Below, piece after piece: positions 1 through 8,837 of a DNA stretch of 64,000 bases. The position numbers were made by a program, and so were the translations under genes. Origin of the DNA: Chryseobacterium sp. FH1 (GTDB lineage Bacteria; Bacteroidota; Bacteroidia; Flavobacteriales; Weeksellaceae); the NCBI RefSeq assembly GCF_000735135.1, contig NZ_JPLZ01000006.1:868001-932000 (forward strand), written 5' to 3'. Every line of letters starts with the position of its first letter. The first letter of the stretch is position 1. Under the pieces are notes generated by a model. It saw nothing but the letters and a program-made list of their open reading frames with translations. It made no database searches and had not been told where the DNA came from.

Positions 1-691
1 TCGGTTTGTTTCGCCCGTGTTTTCCGCTCAATCTTCCGGATGCCAGTGGCGACCAAATAATCGAACCGACATTTTGGTCTAATCCGAGTGGCATCAATTC
101 CCATTCATAATCACGGTTTGCCAAGGAATAATAGACTTGATGCGCAATATATTTGTTCCAACCGTATTTTTCCGAAATCCCAAGAGACTTCATCAAATGC
201 CAGCCGGAGAAATTTGAACAAGCGATGTAACGGACTTTTCCGCTGGTCACCAATTCATCCAAGACTTTCAAAGTTTCTTCAACCGGTGTGTTTCCGTCGA
301 AGCCGTGCATATGATAAACATCGATGTAATCTGTTCCGAGGCGTTTCAGACTTCCTTCGATTTGTTTCAAAATATGGAGTCGGGAAGAACCTTGGTTATT
401 TGGACCGTCGCCAAATGTGAAAGTTGATTTCGTGGATAAAATTAATTTGTCCCGAGAAAAATCTTCAATCGCTTTTCCGAGAACTTCCTCGGATTTTCCG
501 TCGGAATACATATCGGCCGTGTCAAAGAAATTGACGCCAGCATCCATACAAATATTGACGAGTTTTTTGGCCTCATCCACCTGCGTATTTCCCCAAGCTT
601 TGAAGAAATCGCCTTCGCCACCGAAAGTCGCGGTTCCGAAACTTAGAACAGGAACTTTCAGTCCTGATTTTCCTAAAAATCTGTATTCCAT
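1..691 (-). CDS. Aldo/keto reductase, partial (C-terminus beyond window)
   Basis: An NAD(P)H-dependent oxidoreductase of the aldo/keto reductase superfamily. I read it from the ATG at 689-691 (protein begins MEYRFLGKSGLK); it stays open to the window edge, so only the first 230 residues are visible. The expected catalytic tetrad is present: Asp and Tyr in FFDTADMYSDG (about residues 57 and 62), Lys in LSTKS (about 88) and His in YHMHG (about 129). The family has a TIM-barrel fold and acts in the cytoplasm on aldehydes, ketones or sugars; the substrate cannot be told. It is the most downstream visible member of a minus-strand run with two more aldo/keto reductases, and is separated from the DUF3861 gene by a palindromic repeat. 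Confidence 0.9.
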   Translation of the reverse strand, partial: MEYRFLGKSGLKVPVLSFGTATFGGEGDFFKAWGNTQVDEAKKLVNICMDAGVNFFDTADMYSDGKSEEVLGKAIEDFSRDKLILSTKSTFTFGDGPNNQGSSRLHILKQIEGSLKRLGTDYIDVYHMHGFDGNTPVEETLKVLDELVTSGKVRYIACSNFSGWHLMKSLGISEKYGWNKYIAHQVYYSLANRDYEWELMPLGLDQNVGSIIWSPLASGRLSGKHGRNKP

Positions 692-718
692 TTTGTGGTT
701 TTTAATTCTTTTTTGAAA

Positions 719-780
719 AACACTTCGACTCCGCTCAGTGTGACACTCATAAACTGTCAAGCTGAGCGGAGTTGAAGCCA
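719..780. repeat. Inverted repeat with CTTCGACTCCGCTCAG arms (copy A)
   Basis: The left arm (about 721-745) reads ACTTCGACTCCGCTCAG followed by TGTGACA. The right arm (about 755-777) is its imperfect reverse complement, CTGAGCGGAGTTGAAG preceded by TGTCAAG. The arms lie a few bases apart and would fold into a long hairpin. Copies of the same arms occur near 8663-8820 and 37650-37720. This looks like a REP-type intergenic element and could also act as a terminator between the two minus-strand genes. Confidence 0.8.
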
Positions 781-782
781 TA

Positions 783-1073
783 TTATTGACTTTTTAATTT
801 TTTTATAAATTCGGAAATTGATGGTTTCAATTCTTCAAACAATGGATGTTGCTTGTTTTTCAACATCACTTCGGTAAATAGTTTTAAACCTAAAGCGAAT
901 TCGGTTGCCGTATTTTCATCATCAAATATCTTTTTTGATTTAATGACTTGAATAATGTTGAAAATATCATCGTGGTTTTCAAATTGAAGACTTAAATTTT
1001 TTGTGCCTTCAGAAGCGTCTTTCAGTTTAAGCTCCTTTAAATCTAATTGATAAGTATTGTTTCTTTTTTCCAT
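783..1073 (-). CDS. DUF3861 family protein
   Basis: A 96-residue cytoplasmic protein with no signal peptide or membrane segment. The sequence follows the pattern I associate with DUF3861: an N-terminal beta-rich part (YQLDLKELKLKDAS), a central ENHDDIFNIIQVIKS stretch, then ALGLKLFTEVMLKNKQHPLFEEL and a C-terminal lysine-rich helix. No biochemical function is established for that family as far as I know. Its start lies 3 bases downstream of the Tat-exported reductase stop codon on the same strand, so the two are probably cotranscribed. The family assignment is from memory of the conserved pattern, not from a search. Confidence 0.75.
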   Translation of the reverse strand: MEKRNNTYQLDLKELKLKDASEGTKNLSLQFENHDDIFNIIQVIKSKKIFDDENTATEFALGLKLFTEVMLKNKQHPLFEELKPSISEFIKKLKSQ

Positions 1074-1076
1074 TAA

Positions 1077-2198
1077 TTAAGATTTTGGAACTGGCGCATT
1101 GGCTTCGATTAATTTTTCTTTCTTTAGTTCTGCCCAGAAATCAGCCGGGATTTTTGCTTTGAATGAGGTCGCATTTTCCTCAGCCTGCTTCACCGTATGC
1201 GCACCAGGAATCACACCCGAAACCACTTCCGGCGCTGCCGCAAATTGAAGTGCCGCCGTTCTCAAATCTACTTTGTGATTGTCAGCAACCCTTTTCAAAG
1301 TTGCTAATTTTTCTTTGACACCATTCGGGAAATCGCCATTGTACAAATATCTGTCTTTACCAGAAAGAAAACCAGCACACAGTGGCGCGCCGACAACAAT
1401 CGAAATGCCTTTTTCAGCCACTTTTGGGAAAACTTTGTTGAGGTCATCGGAATGATGAATTAGTGAATACTGACAGGCAGAAAGGAAAATGTCAGGGTCC
1501 GAAACTTCGATGGCCTTCAAAATCGGTTCGATGGTGTTGACACCAAATCCCCAACCTTTTATCAGACCTTCCTCACGCATTTTGATGAGTTCTGGCATTG
1601 CGCCTTTCGCAGCAATATCAAAATATTTTACCCAATCGCCCTTCATATCTTTGTTGTCAGGAGAAAGGTCGTGGATGAAAACAACGTCCAATGAAGCAAC
1701 GCCTAAACGTTGCAAACTATCTTCAACGCTTTTTCTGGCGCCGGCTGCAGAGTAATCATAATCGTAAGAAAAGTTGAGTTTTCCTTTCCAAAGTCCATCC
1801 AATTTGAAATCATCGTGAGGTTTCAGGATTCTTCCCATTTTTGTGGAAAGTGTGAATTCATCGCGCTTTTTATCTTTCAAAAATAGTCCCATTCGGTGCT
1901 CGCTGAGTCCCAAACCGTACCACGGCGATGTGTCAAAATAACGAACTCCCGCATTCCAGGCGGCTTCTATAGATTGTAAACATTCAATATCCGGATTGAT
2001 GTTGAAACCATTTCCCAAAGCGACTCCTCCGAAACCGGATTTGTTTTTGGGTCTGAATCTTTTATGCAGATTTGAATTTTCAAACTGTTCCATAATGTTT
2101 CCTTTTAATAATTGCGATGCAAATGTGGGAATGGCAGATGAAGCCATTAATCCTGCAGCGGCCAGTCCGGTGTTTTTAATAAATGTTCGTCTTTCCAT
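1077..2198 (-). CDS. Tat-exported aldo/keto reductase
   Basis: A 373-residue aldo/keto reductase carrying a twin-arginine signal at its N-terminus (MERRTFIKNTG followed by the hydrophobic AAAGLMASSAIPTF), so it is probably exported folded with its cofactor. Catalytic residues are visible as Asp and Tyr in YFDTSPWYGLG (about 89 and 94), Lys in LSTKMGR (about 120) and His in VFIHDLS (about 175). The pattern GVRYFDTSPWYG resembles the D-threo-aldose or L-galactose dehydrogenase branch, suggesting an aldose substrate, but this is inference. It sits in a minus-strand group with two further reductases and an exported amidohydrolase. Confidence 0.85.
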   Translation of the reverse strand: MERRTFIKNTGLAAAGLMASSAIPTFASQLLKGNIMEQFENSNLHKRFRPKNKSGFGGVALGNGFNINPDIECLQSIEAAWNAGVRYFDTSPWYGLGLSEHRMGLFLKDKKRDEFTLSTKMGRILKPHDDFKLDGLWKGKLNFSYDYDYSAAGARKSVEDSLQRLGVASLDVVFIHDLSPDNKDMKGDWVKYFDIAAKGAMPELIKMREEGLIKGWGFGVNTIEPILKAIEVSDPDIFLSACQYSLIHHSDDLNKVFPKVAEKGISIVVGAPLCAGFLSGKDRYLYNGDFPNGVKEKLATLKRVADNHKVDLRTAALQFAAAPEVVSGVIPGAHTVKQAEENATSFKAKIPADFWAELKKEKLIEANAPVPKS

Positions 2199-2235
2199 TT
2201 TTTTAATATTTTGTGATTGGTGGTTTTAGTAAAGC

Positions 2236-3219
2236 TTAAAAAGCATTGACAAGTTCATCGATGGTATGTAATTCTTCTTTTGTAAGATTAATGTCCATCG
2301 CATTTGCATTTTGAACGGCTTGTTCTGCATTTCTTGCTCCAGCCAAAGCAATTGTAATTCCGGGTCTTTCAATCGTCCACCGAAGAACCAATTGTCCAAG
2401 CGTTGCATTATGCTCGTCAGCAATCGGTTTGATTTTGTCGAGAAGTTCATTGGTTTTCTTGATAAAATCCGGTTGGAAATGAGGATGCCCAGCTCTGTGG
2501 TCGCCCTCTTGGAATTTGTAGTCGGAAGTAATTTTTCCTGTCAGTAATCCTCTTTCCAAAGGACTGTAAGCCAAAATCGATTTTTCATTTTCGATGCAGT
2601 AAGGAACGGTTTCGTCCTCAATACCACGATTCACCATACTGAATGGAATCTGATTTGAAACCAATTTCAACGTTTTCTCAGCCTCGGCCATTTGTTGTGC
2701 ATCATAATTACAAACGCCGGCAAAACGGACTTTTCCCTGTTCAATCAATCTTGAAACCGCTTCGAAAGTTTCATCAATCGGTGTTGTAACATCTGGCCAA
2801 TGGATTTGATAAAGGTCGATGTAATCTGTTCCCAATCTCTTCAAACTTTGCTCACATTCGTAAATGATGCTTTCTTTTCCTGCGTATTTGTAAATGTCGA
2901 TATCATTTCCGTCGTTATTTTTACTGTTCATTGCCAAAGTTCCCTTGTCCAAATCCCAACGCATTCCAAACTTTGTAAGGATTTGAACCTTGTCTCGAGA
3001 AATATCCTTAATCGCTACGCCCACAATTTCTTCGCTCGTTCCTTGTCCGTAGATTGGCGCGGTGTCGATAGACTTTACACCGACATCATAAGATGCTTTG
3101 ATGGCCTCGATGGCTTCATTTCTGTCCGTGCTTCCCCACATCCATCCGCCGGCCGCCCACGCTCCGAAGGTGATTGCTGAAACTTCTAAATCGCTGTGTC
3201 CTAATTTTCTATATTCCAT
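2236..3219 (-). CDS. Aldo/keto reductase
   Basis: A full-length 327-residue cytoplasmic aldo/keto reductase. The tetrad is seen in SIDTAPIYGQG (Asp and Tyr), LTKFGMRWD (Lys) and LYQIHWPD (His), and the C-terminal NADP-binding segment includes the IALAGARNAEQ stretch. It most resembles the group of general-stress and inositol-related reductases (IolS/YhdN-like), but the substrate is not predictable from sequence. It is 10 bases downstream of the amidohydrolase start region on the same strand and 37 bases upstream of the Tat-exported reductase, so an operon is likely. It differs clearly from both neighbouring reductases, so this is not a recent tandem duplication. Confidence 0.88.
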   Translation of the reverse strand: MEYRKLGHSDLEVSAITFGAWAAGGWMWGSTDRNEAIEAIKASYDVGVKSIDTAPIYGQGTSEEIVGVAIKDISRDKVQILTKFGMRWDLDKGTLAMNSKNNDGNDIDIYKYAGKESIIYECEQSLKRLGTDYIDLYQIHWPDVTTPIDETFEAVSRLIEQGKVRFAGVCNYDAQQMAEAEKTLKLVSNQIPFSMVNRGIEDETVPYCIENEKSILAYSPLERGLLTGKITSDYKFQEGDHRAGHPHFQPDFIKKTNELLDKIKPIADEHNATLGQLVLRWTIERPGITIALAGARNAEQAVQNANAMDINLTKEELHTIDELVNAF

Positions 3220-3228
3220 TTTTAATTT

Positions 3229-4572
3229 TTATTTTGTTAAAGGTCCTTTACTTACTTCTTTCCCCGCTTTATAAACTGAAAAAATATCTCTTGTATTCTT
3301 AATATTTTCTGTAGGATTTGAATTTAAAATAATAAAATCAGCCGTCCTCCCAACTTCAATTGTACCAAAATCTTTATCAATTTTCAAAGCTTTCGCTGAG
3401 TTTTTGGTAGCAACTGTAATAGCCTGAATTGGCGTCAATCCAGATTCCGTCATCAACTGTAATTCCAAATGTTCCGAAAATCCCTGAGCTCGCAAAGGCA
3501 TTGCACCGCTGTCTGTTCCCATCGCGACAAGAATTCCGGAATCGTAAACTTTTTTCAGATTTTGTTTCGCGGTTTCGAAAGCTTTGATATTCAAATTATA
3601 ATTGGGAGAATTTTTTATTTCGTTCTGATATTTTTCAGAAGTTATCATTTCGTAAACGCCTGGTTCTAATGATTTTTTGAAGAATTCATTATCGACCCAT
3701 TCTGGTTTTTTGGCGTACACATAAGCATATTCGTCAAGCGAAAGAGTAGGGATGTAAATGATATTTTGAGCTTTCATTTTTGCCAAAGTCGCATCGTCAA
3801 TCACTTCGCTTCGTACGCTGTGGCCGATGACATCGATTCCGTCTTCAACCAGTTGTTTCAAATCCGAGAGATAATAAACGTGCGCAGCAACTCTCAGATT
3901 TCTTTTATGAGCTTCTGTGATGATGGCTTTGTAAATCTCAGGACTTATTTTTTTCTTGAATTTTCCATTAAAATCATCTACCCAGATTTTCACCAATTCT
4001 GCATTGATGTTTTTTAAACTGTCCATCTGAGCCGGAATTTGATTCACAGAACTTGGTCGGAATACTTTATCCATCGCAAAATCGAGTGGTGGAGCGCCGT
4101 CGGTCACACCAAATCCGTAACCTGCAGAATGTATTCTTGCGCCATCAATTTCGCCTTTTGCAGATTTTTCTCTCAATCCGATTTTAAACAACAAAGGCCG
4201 GTCGGTTCCCATCGACATTACATTGAGAACGCCGTAATCCTGATATTTTTTAAGTTGAGAAAGAATATTTTCTTCGGTATAATTTTCTGGAACTGTGGTT
4301 TTTCCTTTTAAAGTTCCAACGTGGGAATGGGCAGAAATCATAGCTGGAATGATTGTTTTGCCTTTTAAATTAATCCGTTTTGCAGTTTTGTCAGAAATGG
4401 TTTTTCCGATTTTTGAAATTTTATTATTCTTAATGAGAATACTCGTGTTTTCTATTGGAGTTCCGCCGTTTCCATCGATGAGCCGAACGTTTTCTAAGAT
4501 TAAACTATTTTGCCCGAAAGAAAAATTAATGATGAAAAAAGATAAGACGGTAATTATTTTCCAATATTTCAT
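3229..4572 (-). CDS. Exported amidohydrolase family protein
   Basis: A 447-residue metal-dependent hydrolase with an N-terminal signal peptide (WKIITVLSFFIINFSFGQ, cleavage likely before NSL). The amidohydrolase metal-binding pattern is visible: HSHV after the first beta strands (about residues 82-85), His in RVAAHVYY and DVIGHSV, and Asp in MGTDSGAMPL. The C-terminal GRTADFIILNSNP stretch is the typical composite beta-domain ending. Members of this group include imidazolonepropionase-like and Xaa-Pro dipeptidase-like enzymes that cleave C-N bonds. The substrate here is unknown. It is the first gene of the minus-strand run, opposite the AraC regulator, which may control it. Confidence 0.85.
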   Translation of the reverse strand: MKYWKIITVLSFFIINFSFGQNSLILENVRLIDGNGGTPIENTSILIKNNKISKIGKTISDKTAKRINLKGKTIIPAMISAHSHVGTLKGKTTVPENYTEENILSQLKKYQDYGVLNVMSMGTDRPLLFKIGLREKSAKGEIDGARIHSAGYGFGVTDGAPPLDFAMDKVFRPSSVNQIPAQMDSLKNINAELVKIWVDDFNGKFKKKISPEIYKAIITEAHKRNLRVAAHVYYLSDLKQLVEDGIDVIGHSVRSEVIDDATLAKMKAQNIIYIPTLSLDEYAYVYAKKPEWVDNEFFKKSLEPGVYEMITSEKYQNEIKNSPNYNLNIKAFETAKQNLKKVYDSGILVAMGTDSGAMPLRAQGFSEHLELQLMTESGLTPIQAITVATKNSAKALKIDKDFGTIEVGRTADFIILNSNPTENIKNTRDIFSVYKAGKEVSKGPLTK

Positions 4573-4710
4573 AATGCTAAGATTTTTGATGTTTCAGAAT
4601 ATTTTAAGCACTAAAAAAGGATTCTGAAAAATGAATATTATCGAGGGAACAATTATTATGCCCCGCAAACGCATTACAAATGTTGAAAAAAAATAAAAAT
4701 TTTAGCTTGT

Positions 4711-4731
4711 ACAATTAATTTAAATAATTGT
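4711..4731. promoter_or_regulatory. 21-bp palindrome, possible operator
   Basis: The sequence ACAATTA-ATTTAAA-TAATTGT has perfect 7-base arms around an AT-only centre. It lies in the divergent region between the amidohydrolase (start 4572) and the AraC-type regulator (start 4774). Its location suits a regulator site, but the region is so AT-rich that a chance palindrome is quite possible. Confidence 0.3.
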
Positions 4732-4773
4732 AATTTTATGCTACCGTAAGAAATTTAAAATTAATTTAATATT

Positions 4774-5619
4774 GTGAAAAAACTGCAGTTTGAGTCCTTG
4801 GTGATTAGTGATTTGGAAGGTGAGGAGTTTGGCCATCCGTCGCACAGCCATACTTATTATGAGATGATTTATGTTTTGAAGGGAAATGGAAATCACCATA
4901 TCAACAATATTATTTTGCCTTACAAATGTGGCGACCTTTTCCTGATTTCGCCAGACGATCAGCATTATTTCGAGTACAATAAATATTCGAGGTTGATTTT
5001 CATCAAGTTCACGGATGACTATTTTAAAGGAAACAAGCATCTTTCTCCCGATTCTTTTGCGATGAATTCTCCGGAAAACGTGATGCGGAAACAAATCCTG
5101 AAAGAGAAAAAACTCATCTTTTCCGAACCTTGCAAGACGATTCTGAAAAAGACGATTGAAAATATTTTGTCCTACAACTGCAGAAAAGATGTTTCCACGT
5201 CGCCGATTGTTTTTTATCAAATCCTTTCAATTTTCGGATTGATAAAAGAAGCGACTTCGAAAATGGACATCAGGTTGGATGTTGGACTTCAGAATAAGGA
5301 AGATGTGATTTCGTACATTCATCAGAATATCTACCAGCCGGAGACGATTCGAATCAAGAATATCGCTTATCATTTCAATATTTCGCCGACATATTTCAGT
5401 GCTTATTTCAAACGGAATTTCGAAGTTTCGTATCGTGATTATGTCAATGATTACCGTATGGCGTTGATAGAAAGACGAATGGAATCCGGACAGAATACCA
5501 TCAAACAAATCGCCTATGAGTTTGGTTTTACGGACGAAAGCCACTTGTCGCATTACTTCAAAAATAAGAAAAGCAAAACGCTGGGTTCGTACAAAAATAA
5601 GAGTCGGAGTTTAGCTTAG
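4774..5619 (+). CDS. AraC family transcriptional regulator
   Basis: A 281-residue regulator starting at GTG. The N-terminal half is a cupin-like sensing domain (HSHTYYEMIYVLKGNGNHHINN, then GDLFLISPDDQHYF). The C-terminal hundred residues carry two helix-turn-helix motifs, IKNIAYHFNISPTYFSAYFK and IKQIAYEFGFTDESHLSHYF, which is the AraC/XylS DNA-binding arrangement. Such proteins bind a small molecule, often a sugar, and activate transcription. It is transcribed away from the amidohydrolase and aldo/keto reductase genes with 200 bp between, so these are its probable targets. The start codon was chosen because no earlier in-frame ATG exists and the cupin fold begins immediately after it. Confidence 0.9.
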   Translation: MKKLQFESLVISDLEGEEFGHPSHSHTYYEMIYVLKGNGNHHINNIILPYKCGDLFLISPDDQHYFEYNKYSRLIFIKFTDDYFKGNKHLSPDSFAMNSPENVMRKQILKEKKLIFSEPCKTILKKTIENILSYNCRKDVSTSPIVFYQILSIFGLIKEATSKMDIRLDVGLQNKEDVISYIHQNIYQPETIRIKNIAYHFNISPTYFSAYFKRNFEVSYRDYVNDYRMALIERRMESGQNTIKQIAYEFGFTDESHLSHYFKNKKSKTLGSYKNKSRSLA

Positions 5620-5632
5620 ATAAATGGTGAAA

Positions 5633-6046
5633 TCACTTTTTTGATTTCATAGCTTTCACTTTCGTAATCGAATCATCAGCCAACAATTTTTGATAATTAT
5701 CAGATTCAGCCGGAATCAATTGGATTTTAGAATCTTCATTGTGAAAAATCCCGAATCCATTCTTCTTAGCCAAAGGCGACGTTCGCAAACAAGGTTGACC
5801 TTTTGAAAAGAATTTCTGTTTTTCTTCTTCAATTTCTGAAGGCGAAATATCATTTCGTTCCGCAAAAATTTCAAACAACAATTCATCGGAAGTATATTTC
5901 AAAGGTTGTTTCGACAGCTTTTCGAATTGATAACTGGCAATCGTTTTCTTCTCATTTTTCACCACCGGAATCACCGCTTGGAAAACCGGAGAATCTTCTG
6001 CGATTTCTATTAAAGTGTTGGTGTAATTGGTGGTGTGGGTTTTCAT
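5633..6046 (-). CDS. DUF6157 family protein
   Basis: A 137-residue cytoplasmic protein. It begins MKTHTTNYTNTLIEIAED and contains the QFEKLSKQPLKYTSDELLF, KGQPCLRTSPLAKKNGFG and KVKAMKSKK stretches that I associate with DUF6157, a small protein of unknown function found in many bacteria. The single Cys lies in the conserved QPCLR segment. No membrane segment or signal is present. It converges with the AraC regulator, with 13 bases between stop codons. Its 5' end is 25 bases from the stop of the exported protein encoded upstream on the same strand. Confidence 0.8.
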   Translation of the reverse strand: MKTHTTNYTNTLIEIAEDSPVFQAVIPVVKNEKKTIASYQFEKLSKQPLKYTSDELLFEIFAERNDISPSEIEEEKQKFFSKGQPCLRTSPLAKKNGFGIFHNEDSKIQLIPAESDNYQKLLADDSITKVKAMKSKK

Positions 6047-6071
6047 ATAATTTAAGACAACTAAATAATAA

Positions 6072-6971
6072 TTAATTCAATTTAAATGTTTTTGACACCT
6101 TTTTATAAATTTCTAAATTTTTTTCTTTGTCGTCCTTTGCTTGTCCAACAATTAAATAATATTCTTTATCAGGCGTAAATAAGGTAACTAGATAGATTAG
6201 TTGTTTACTGTTATCTTCAGCAACAATTTCATAACCTTCCATATGAGAAATTGTTACCTTATCAATTGTTTTGATTATTGAATTGCTTGCGTCAGGTAAT
6301 TTTTTTAATCTATCAATAGAAAACTGTTTGTAATCAGAGTTTACTTTATGTCCTAAAGAATATGAAACTCCTATCAAGCCTTTATCCGTCGGAATTTTAT
6401 CATCTTCACTATAAAGTAGAGACCCTGCTAAGGATTTTACGAGCTTATAATCTGTTCCATCAACATTAATTGAAAAGTTTACAGATTCCAAAGGCTTTTC
6501 AACCAATTTTTCATTTCGTTCAATAGTAAACAATGATTTTTTTACTTCATTCTCACTATCCTTTGATTGTTCGGGATAAATTCCATTAACCATCACCGTT
6601 ATTTTTTTATCACCAAATAATAAAATTTGCTTTAGATAATTTATTCCATTTGCTTGTTGGCTAACTTTAAAAAGCATTGCATCTGAGTTCTTGTATCTTA
6701 CGTTTTCTTTAGAGAGTAAGTTCATCCCCTTGGTTTTCAAAGCTTCCTTTGTAAAACCTGATACAAGAGAGGAATAAGAAGTTGGAATATCCATAATCAT
6801 AATTGATGCTCCTGTTTCATTATTTTGAAACCCGGAAAAATTGGTAGACAGGATAAAACCTTCAGGAGGAATCATTGAATATTTGGTTCCCGGAATTAGT
6901 ACTGACGAAGTTTGTCCAAAACTAAATATTGAAATTAGTAGTAGACTAAAGAGAATGATATTTTTTTTCAT
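6072..6971 (-). CDS. Exported protein of unknown function
   Basis: A 299-residue protein with a clear signal peptide (NIILFSLLLISIFSFGQ). The mature part begins with TKYSMIPPEGFILSTNFSGF, reminiscent of the PsbP/DcrB-type fold found in small exported proteins. It seems to contain two related halves, each holding a GTxY(K/S)-like beginning and a section ending in a lysine-rich helix. I do not recognise a specific family and assign no function. It lies 23 bases downstream of the sodium:solute symporter start-to-stop unit on the same strand, so the two may be transcribed together. Confidence 0.6.
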   Translation of the reverse strand: MKKNIILFSLLLISIFSFGQTSSVLIPGTKYSMIPPEGFILSTNFSGFQNNETGASIMIMDIPTSYSSLVSGFTKEALKTKGMNLLSKENVRYKNSDAMLFKVSQQANGINYLKQILLFGDKKITVMVNGIYPEQSKDSENEVKKSLFTIERNEKLVEKPLESVNFSINVDGTDYKLVKSLAGSLLYSEDDKIPTDKGLIGVSYSLGHKVNSDYKQFSIDRLKKLPDASNSIIKTIDKVTISHMEGYEIVAEDNSKQLIYLVTLFTPDKEYYLIVGQAKDDKEKNLEIYKKVSKTFKLN

Positions 6972-6994
6972 AATGATTTTAACAATTAGTAAAA

Positions 6995-8539
6995 TTATTG
7001 AATTTCGACTTTACGTTCAAGATTCTTCGACCTCACCAACCACAATCCCAAAAACGTCAAAAACCCATTCAAAATAATCAGTTCCACCCCAATTCTGTAA
7101 TCCGTATTATTGGTCACATAAAGATTAATCAAGTAAGTCAAAACCGGCGCAAGTAGCGTCACAGCCAATATCGAATACTTTTTTACAATCGTAAATTTCG
7201 TCAAAATCCCAAAAGCGAACAATCCCAAAAGTGGCCCGTAAGTATAACCCGCAATTTCCATAATCAGGTAAACAATCGACTTCTCATTGATGGCTTTGAA
7301 AACCATAATCAACGCAAAAAATATTACCGTGAACGTCAAATGAACTTTCATTCTCAGTCTTTTCTTTTGCTTCTCGGTTTTTTGCTGGTCTTCATTCAAG
7401 CCCAAAAGGTCAACGCAGTAAGAACTCGTTACCGCCGTCAAAGCCCCATCAGCAGACGGAAACAAGGCGGAAATCAATCCAATGATGAAAATCACAGAAA
7501 GCGCCATCGGAAAATGTCCCAAAGACAATGCCGGGAAAAGGTCGTCGCCCATTATATTGCTGATTTGTCCATCGGCACCTTTGAAACCGAAAATGCCATC
7601 GCCATAAACTGCGCCATTTTGTATCGCAAAAAGATAAAGCAAACCACCCAAAAATAAGAACGCCAGATTCACAAAAAGCAAAGTTCCGGCAAATGTCAGC
7701 ATATTCTTTTTCGAGTTTTTCAGGTTGTCCACCGAGATGTTTTTCTGCATCATTTCCTGGTCAAGACCCGTCATTGCAATCGTGATGAACATCCCGCCCA
7801 GAATGGTTTTCAGGAAAAATGTTTTGGAATTGATGTCAGTATTGATGAAATGCGTGTACTGCTTTTGCTCCAGAATCGAGTAGGCTTCACCGAACGACAA
7901 ATTCAAATTCGATAAAATATAAACGATGCACGCAATCAAACTCAAAATCATAAACGACGTCTGCAATGTATCGGTAATCACAATCGTTTTCACGCCACCT
8001 TCAAACGTATAGAGCAAAATCATCAGCAACAACACAAAAGCCGTCACCCAAAACGGAACGCCCAGATTCTCAAGCAAAAATATTTGAAGAATATTAACCA
8101 CCAGATACAACCTCGCCGTAGCCCCAATCGCTCTCGAAATAATGAAAAACAAAGACCCGATTTTATGCGCCTCCACATTGAATCTTCGCCCCAGATAAGT
8201 ATAAATGGAAGTCAGATTCATCCGGTAATAAAGCGGAAGCAGAACGCCAGCCACGATAAAATAACCGATGAAAAACCCAATCACCATCATATAATATTCG
8301 AAACCGCCAAACGCATAATCGCCCGCCGTCATCTTCCCGACCGTGCCCGGAACGGAGATAAACGTCACGCCCGAAAGCGACGTCCCAATCATCCCAAACG
8401 CCACCAGCCACCACTTGCTTTTCTTGTTTCCAATGAAAAAAGACTGGTTGTCGGAGTTGCGACTTGTAAAATAGGAAATTACCAAAAGCCCAATAAAATA
8501 GGCGAATACGAATAATAATAAAATAGTTCCCGGATTCAT
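6995..8539 (-). CDS. Sodium:solute symporter family transporter
   Basis: A 514-residue inner-membrane protein with about 13 hydrophobic helices and no cleavable signal. The first two helices and the following loop (FFIGNKKSKWWLVAFGMIGTSLSGVTFISVPG) match the start of the SSS family, and the FPSADGALTAVTSSY motif in the second half fits the helices that line the Na+ site. These carriers bring sugars, amino acids, sialic acid or other organic solutes in with sodium. The substrate here cannot be assigned; no catabolic genes are adjacent. The ATG at 8537-8539 is the first start after an in-frame stop and gives the usual family length. Confidence 0.88.
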   Translation of the reverse strand: MNPGTILLLFVFAYFIGLLVISYFTSRNSDNQSFFIGNKKSKWWLVAFGMIGTSLSGVTFISVPGTVGKMTAGDYAFGGFEYYMMVIGFFIGYFIVAGVLLPLYYRMNLTSIYTYLGRRFNVEAHKIGSLFFIISRAIGATARLYLVVNILQIFLLENLGVPFWVTAFVLLLMILLYTFEGGVKTIVITDTLQTSFMILSLIACIVYILSNLNLSFGEAYSILEQKQYTHFINTDINSKTFFLKTILGGMFITIAMTGLDQEMMQKNISVDNLKNSKKNMLTFAGTLLFVNLAFLFLGGLLYLFAIQNGAVYGDGIFGFKGADGQISNIMGDDLFPALSLGHFPMALSVIFIIGLISALFPSADGALTAVTSSYCVDLLGLNEDQQKTEKQKKRLRMKVHLTFTVIFFALIMVFKAINEKSIVYLIMEIAGYTYGPLLGLFAFGILTKFTIVKKYSILAVTLLAPVLTYLINLYVTNNTDYRIGVELIILNGFLTFLGLWLVRSKNLERKVEIQ

Positions 8540-8609
8540 TGTTCAAATTTGAGTGGAACAAAAATAGTTTTTTTATCGCATTGGTTCGAAAATAATTATT
8601 TGGGCAACT

Positions 8610-8822
8610 TATCCGCCTTCCACTCCCTCCCGATTTTACATCGGGATGCACTCAAAAAGTTTATGCTGAGCTTGTCGAAGTAGGTTGCAGATTCCACATA
8701 AAGCCACGATTTGTCCAAGAATTGAAGATTTCAAAGCACTTTTATTCTTTCTTTTAAGCAAAGCCAAAAAGTTAAGTTTGACAAATAATGCGATGTCAGT
8801 CTGAGCGGAGTCGAAGACCTTA
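8610..8822. repeat. Cluster of palindromic repeats (copy B)
   Basis: The 286-base gap between the symporter and the MFS transporter holds several repeat pieces. TCCCGATTTTACATCGGGA (about 8627-8645) is a small palindrome. TGCTGAGCTTGTCGAAG (about 8664-8680) and CTGAGCGGAGTCGAAG (about 8801-8816) are arms of the family seen at 719 and 37650, here in direct rather than inverted orientation. A 63-codon open frame across them is made of repeat sequence and is not a gene. Confidence 0.7.
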
Positions 8823-8837
8823 TTCAAACAAAACCAA

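Noticed and set aside
8636-8827. 63-codon minus-strand frame in the symporter-MFS gap
   Set aside because: It consists of palindromic repeat arms and lacks any protein-like pattern.
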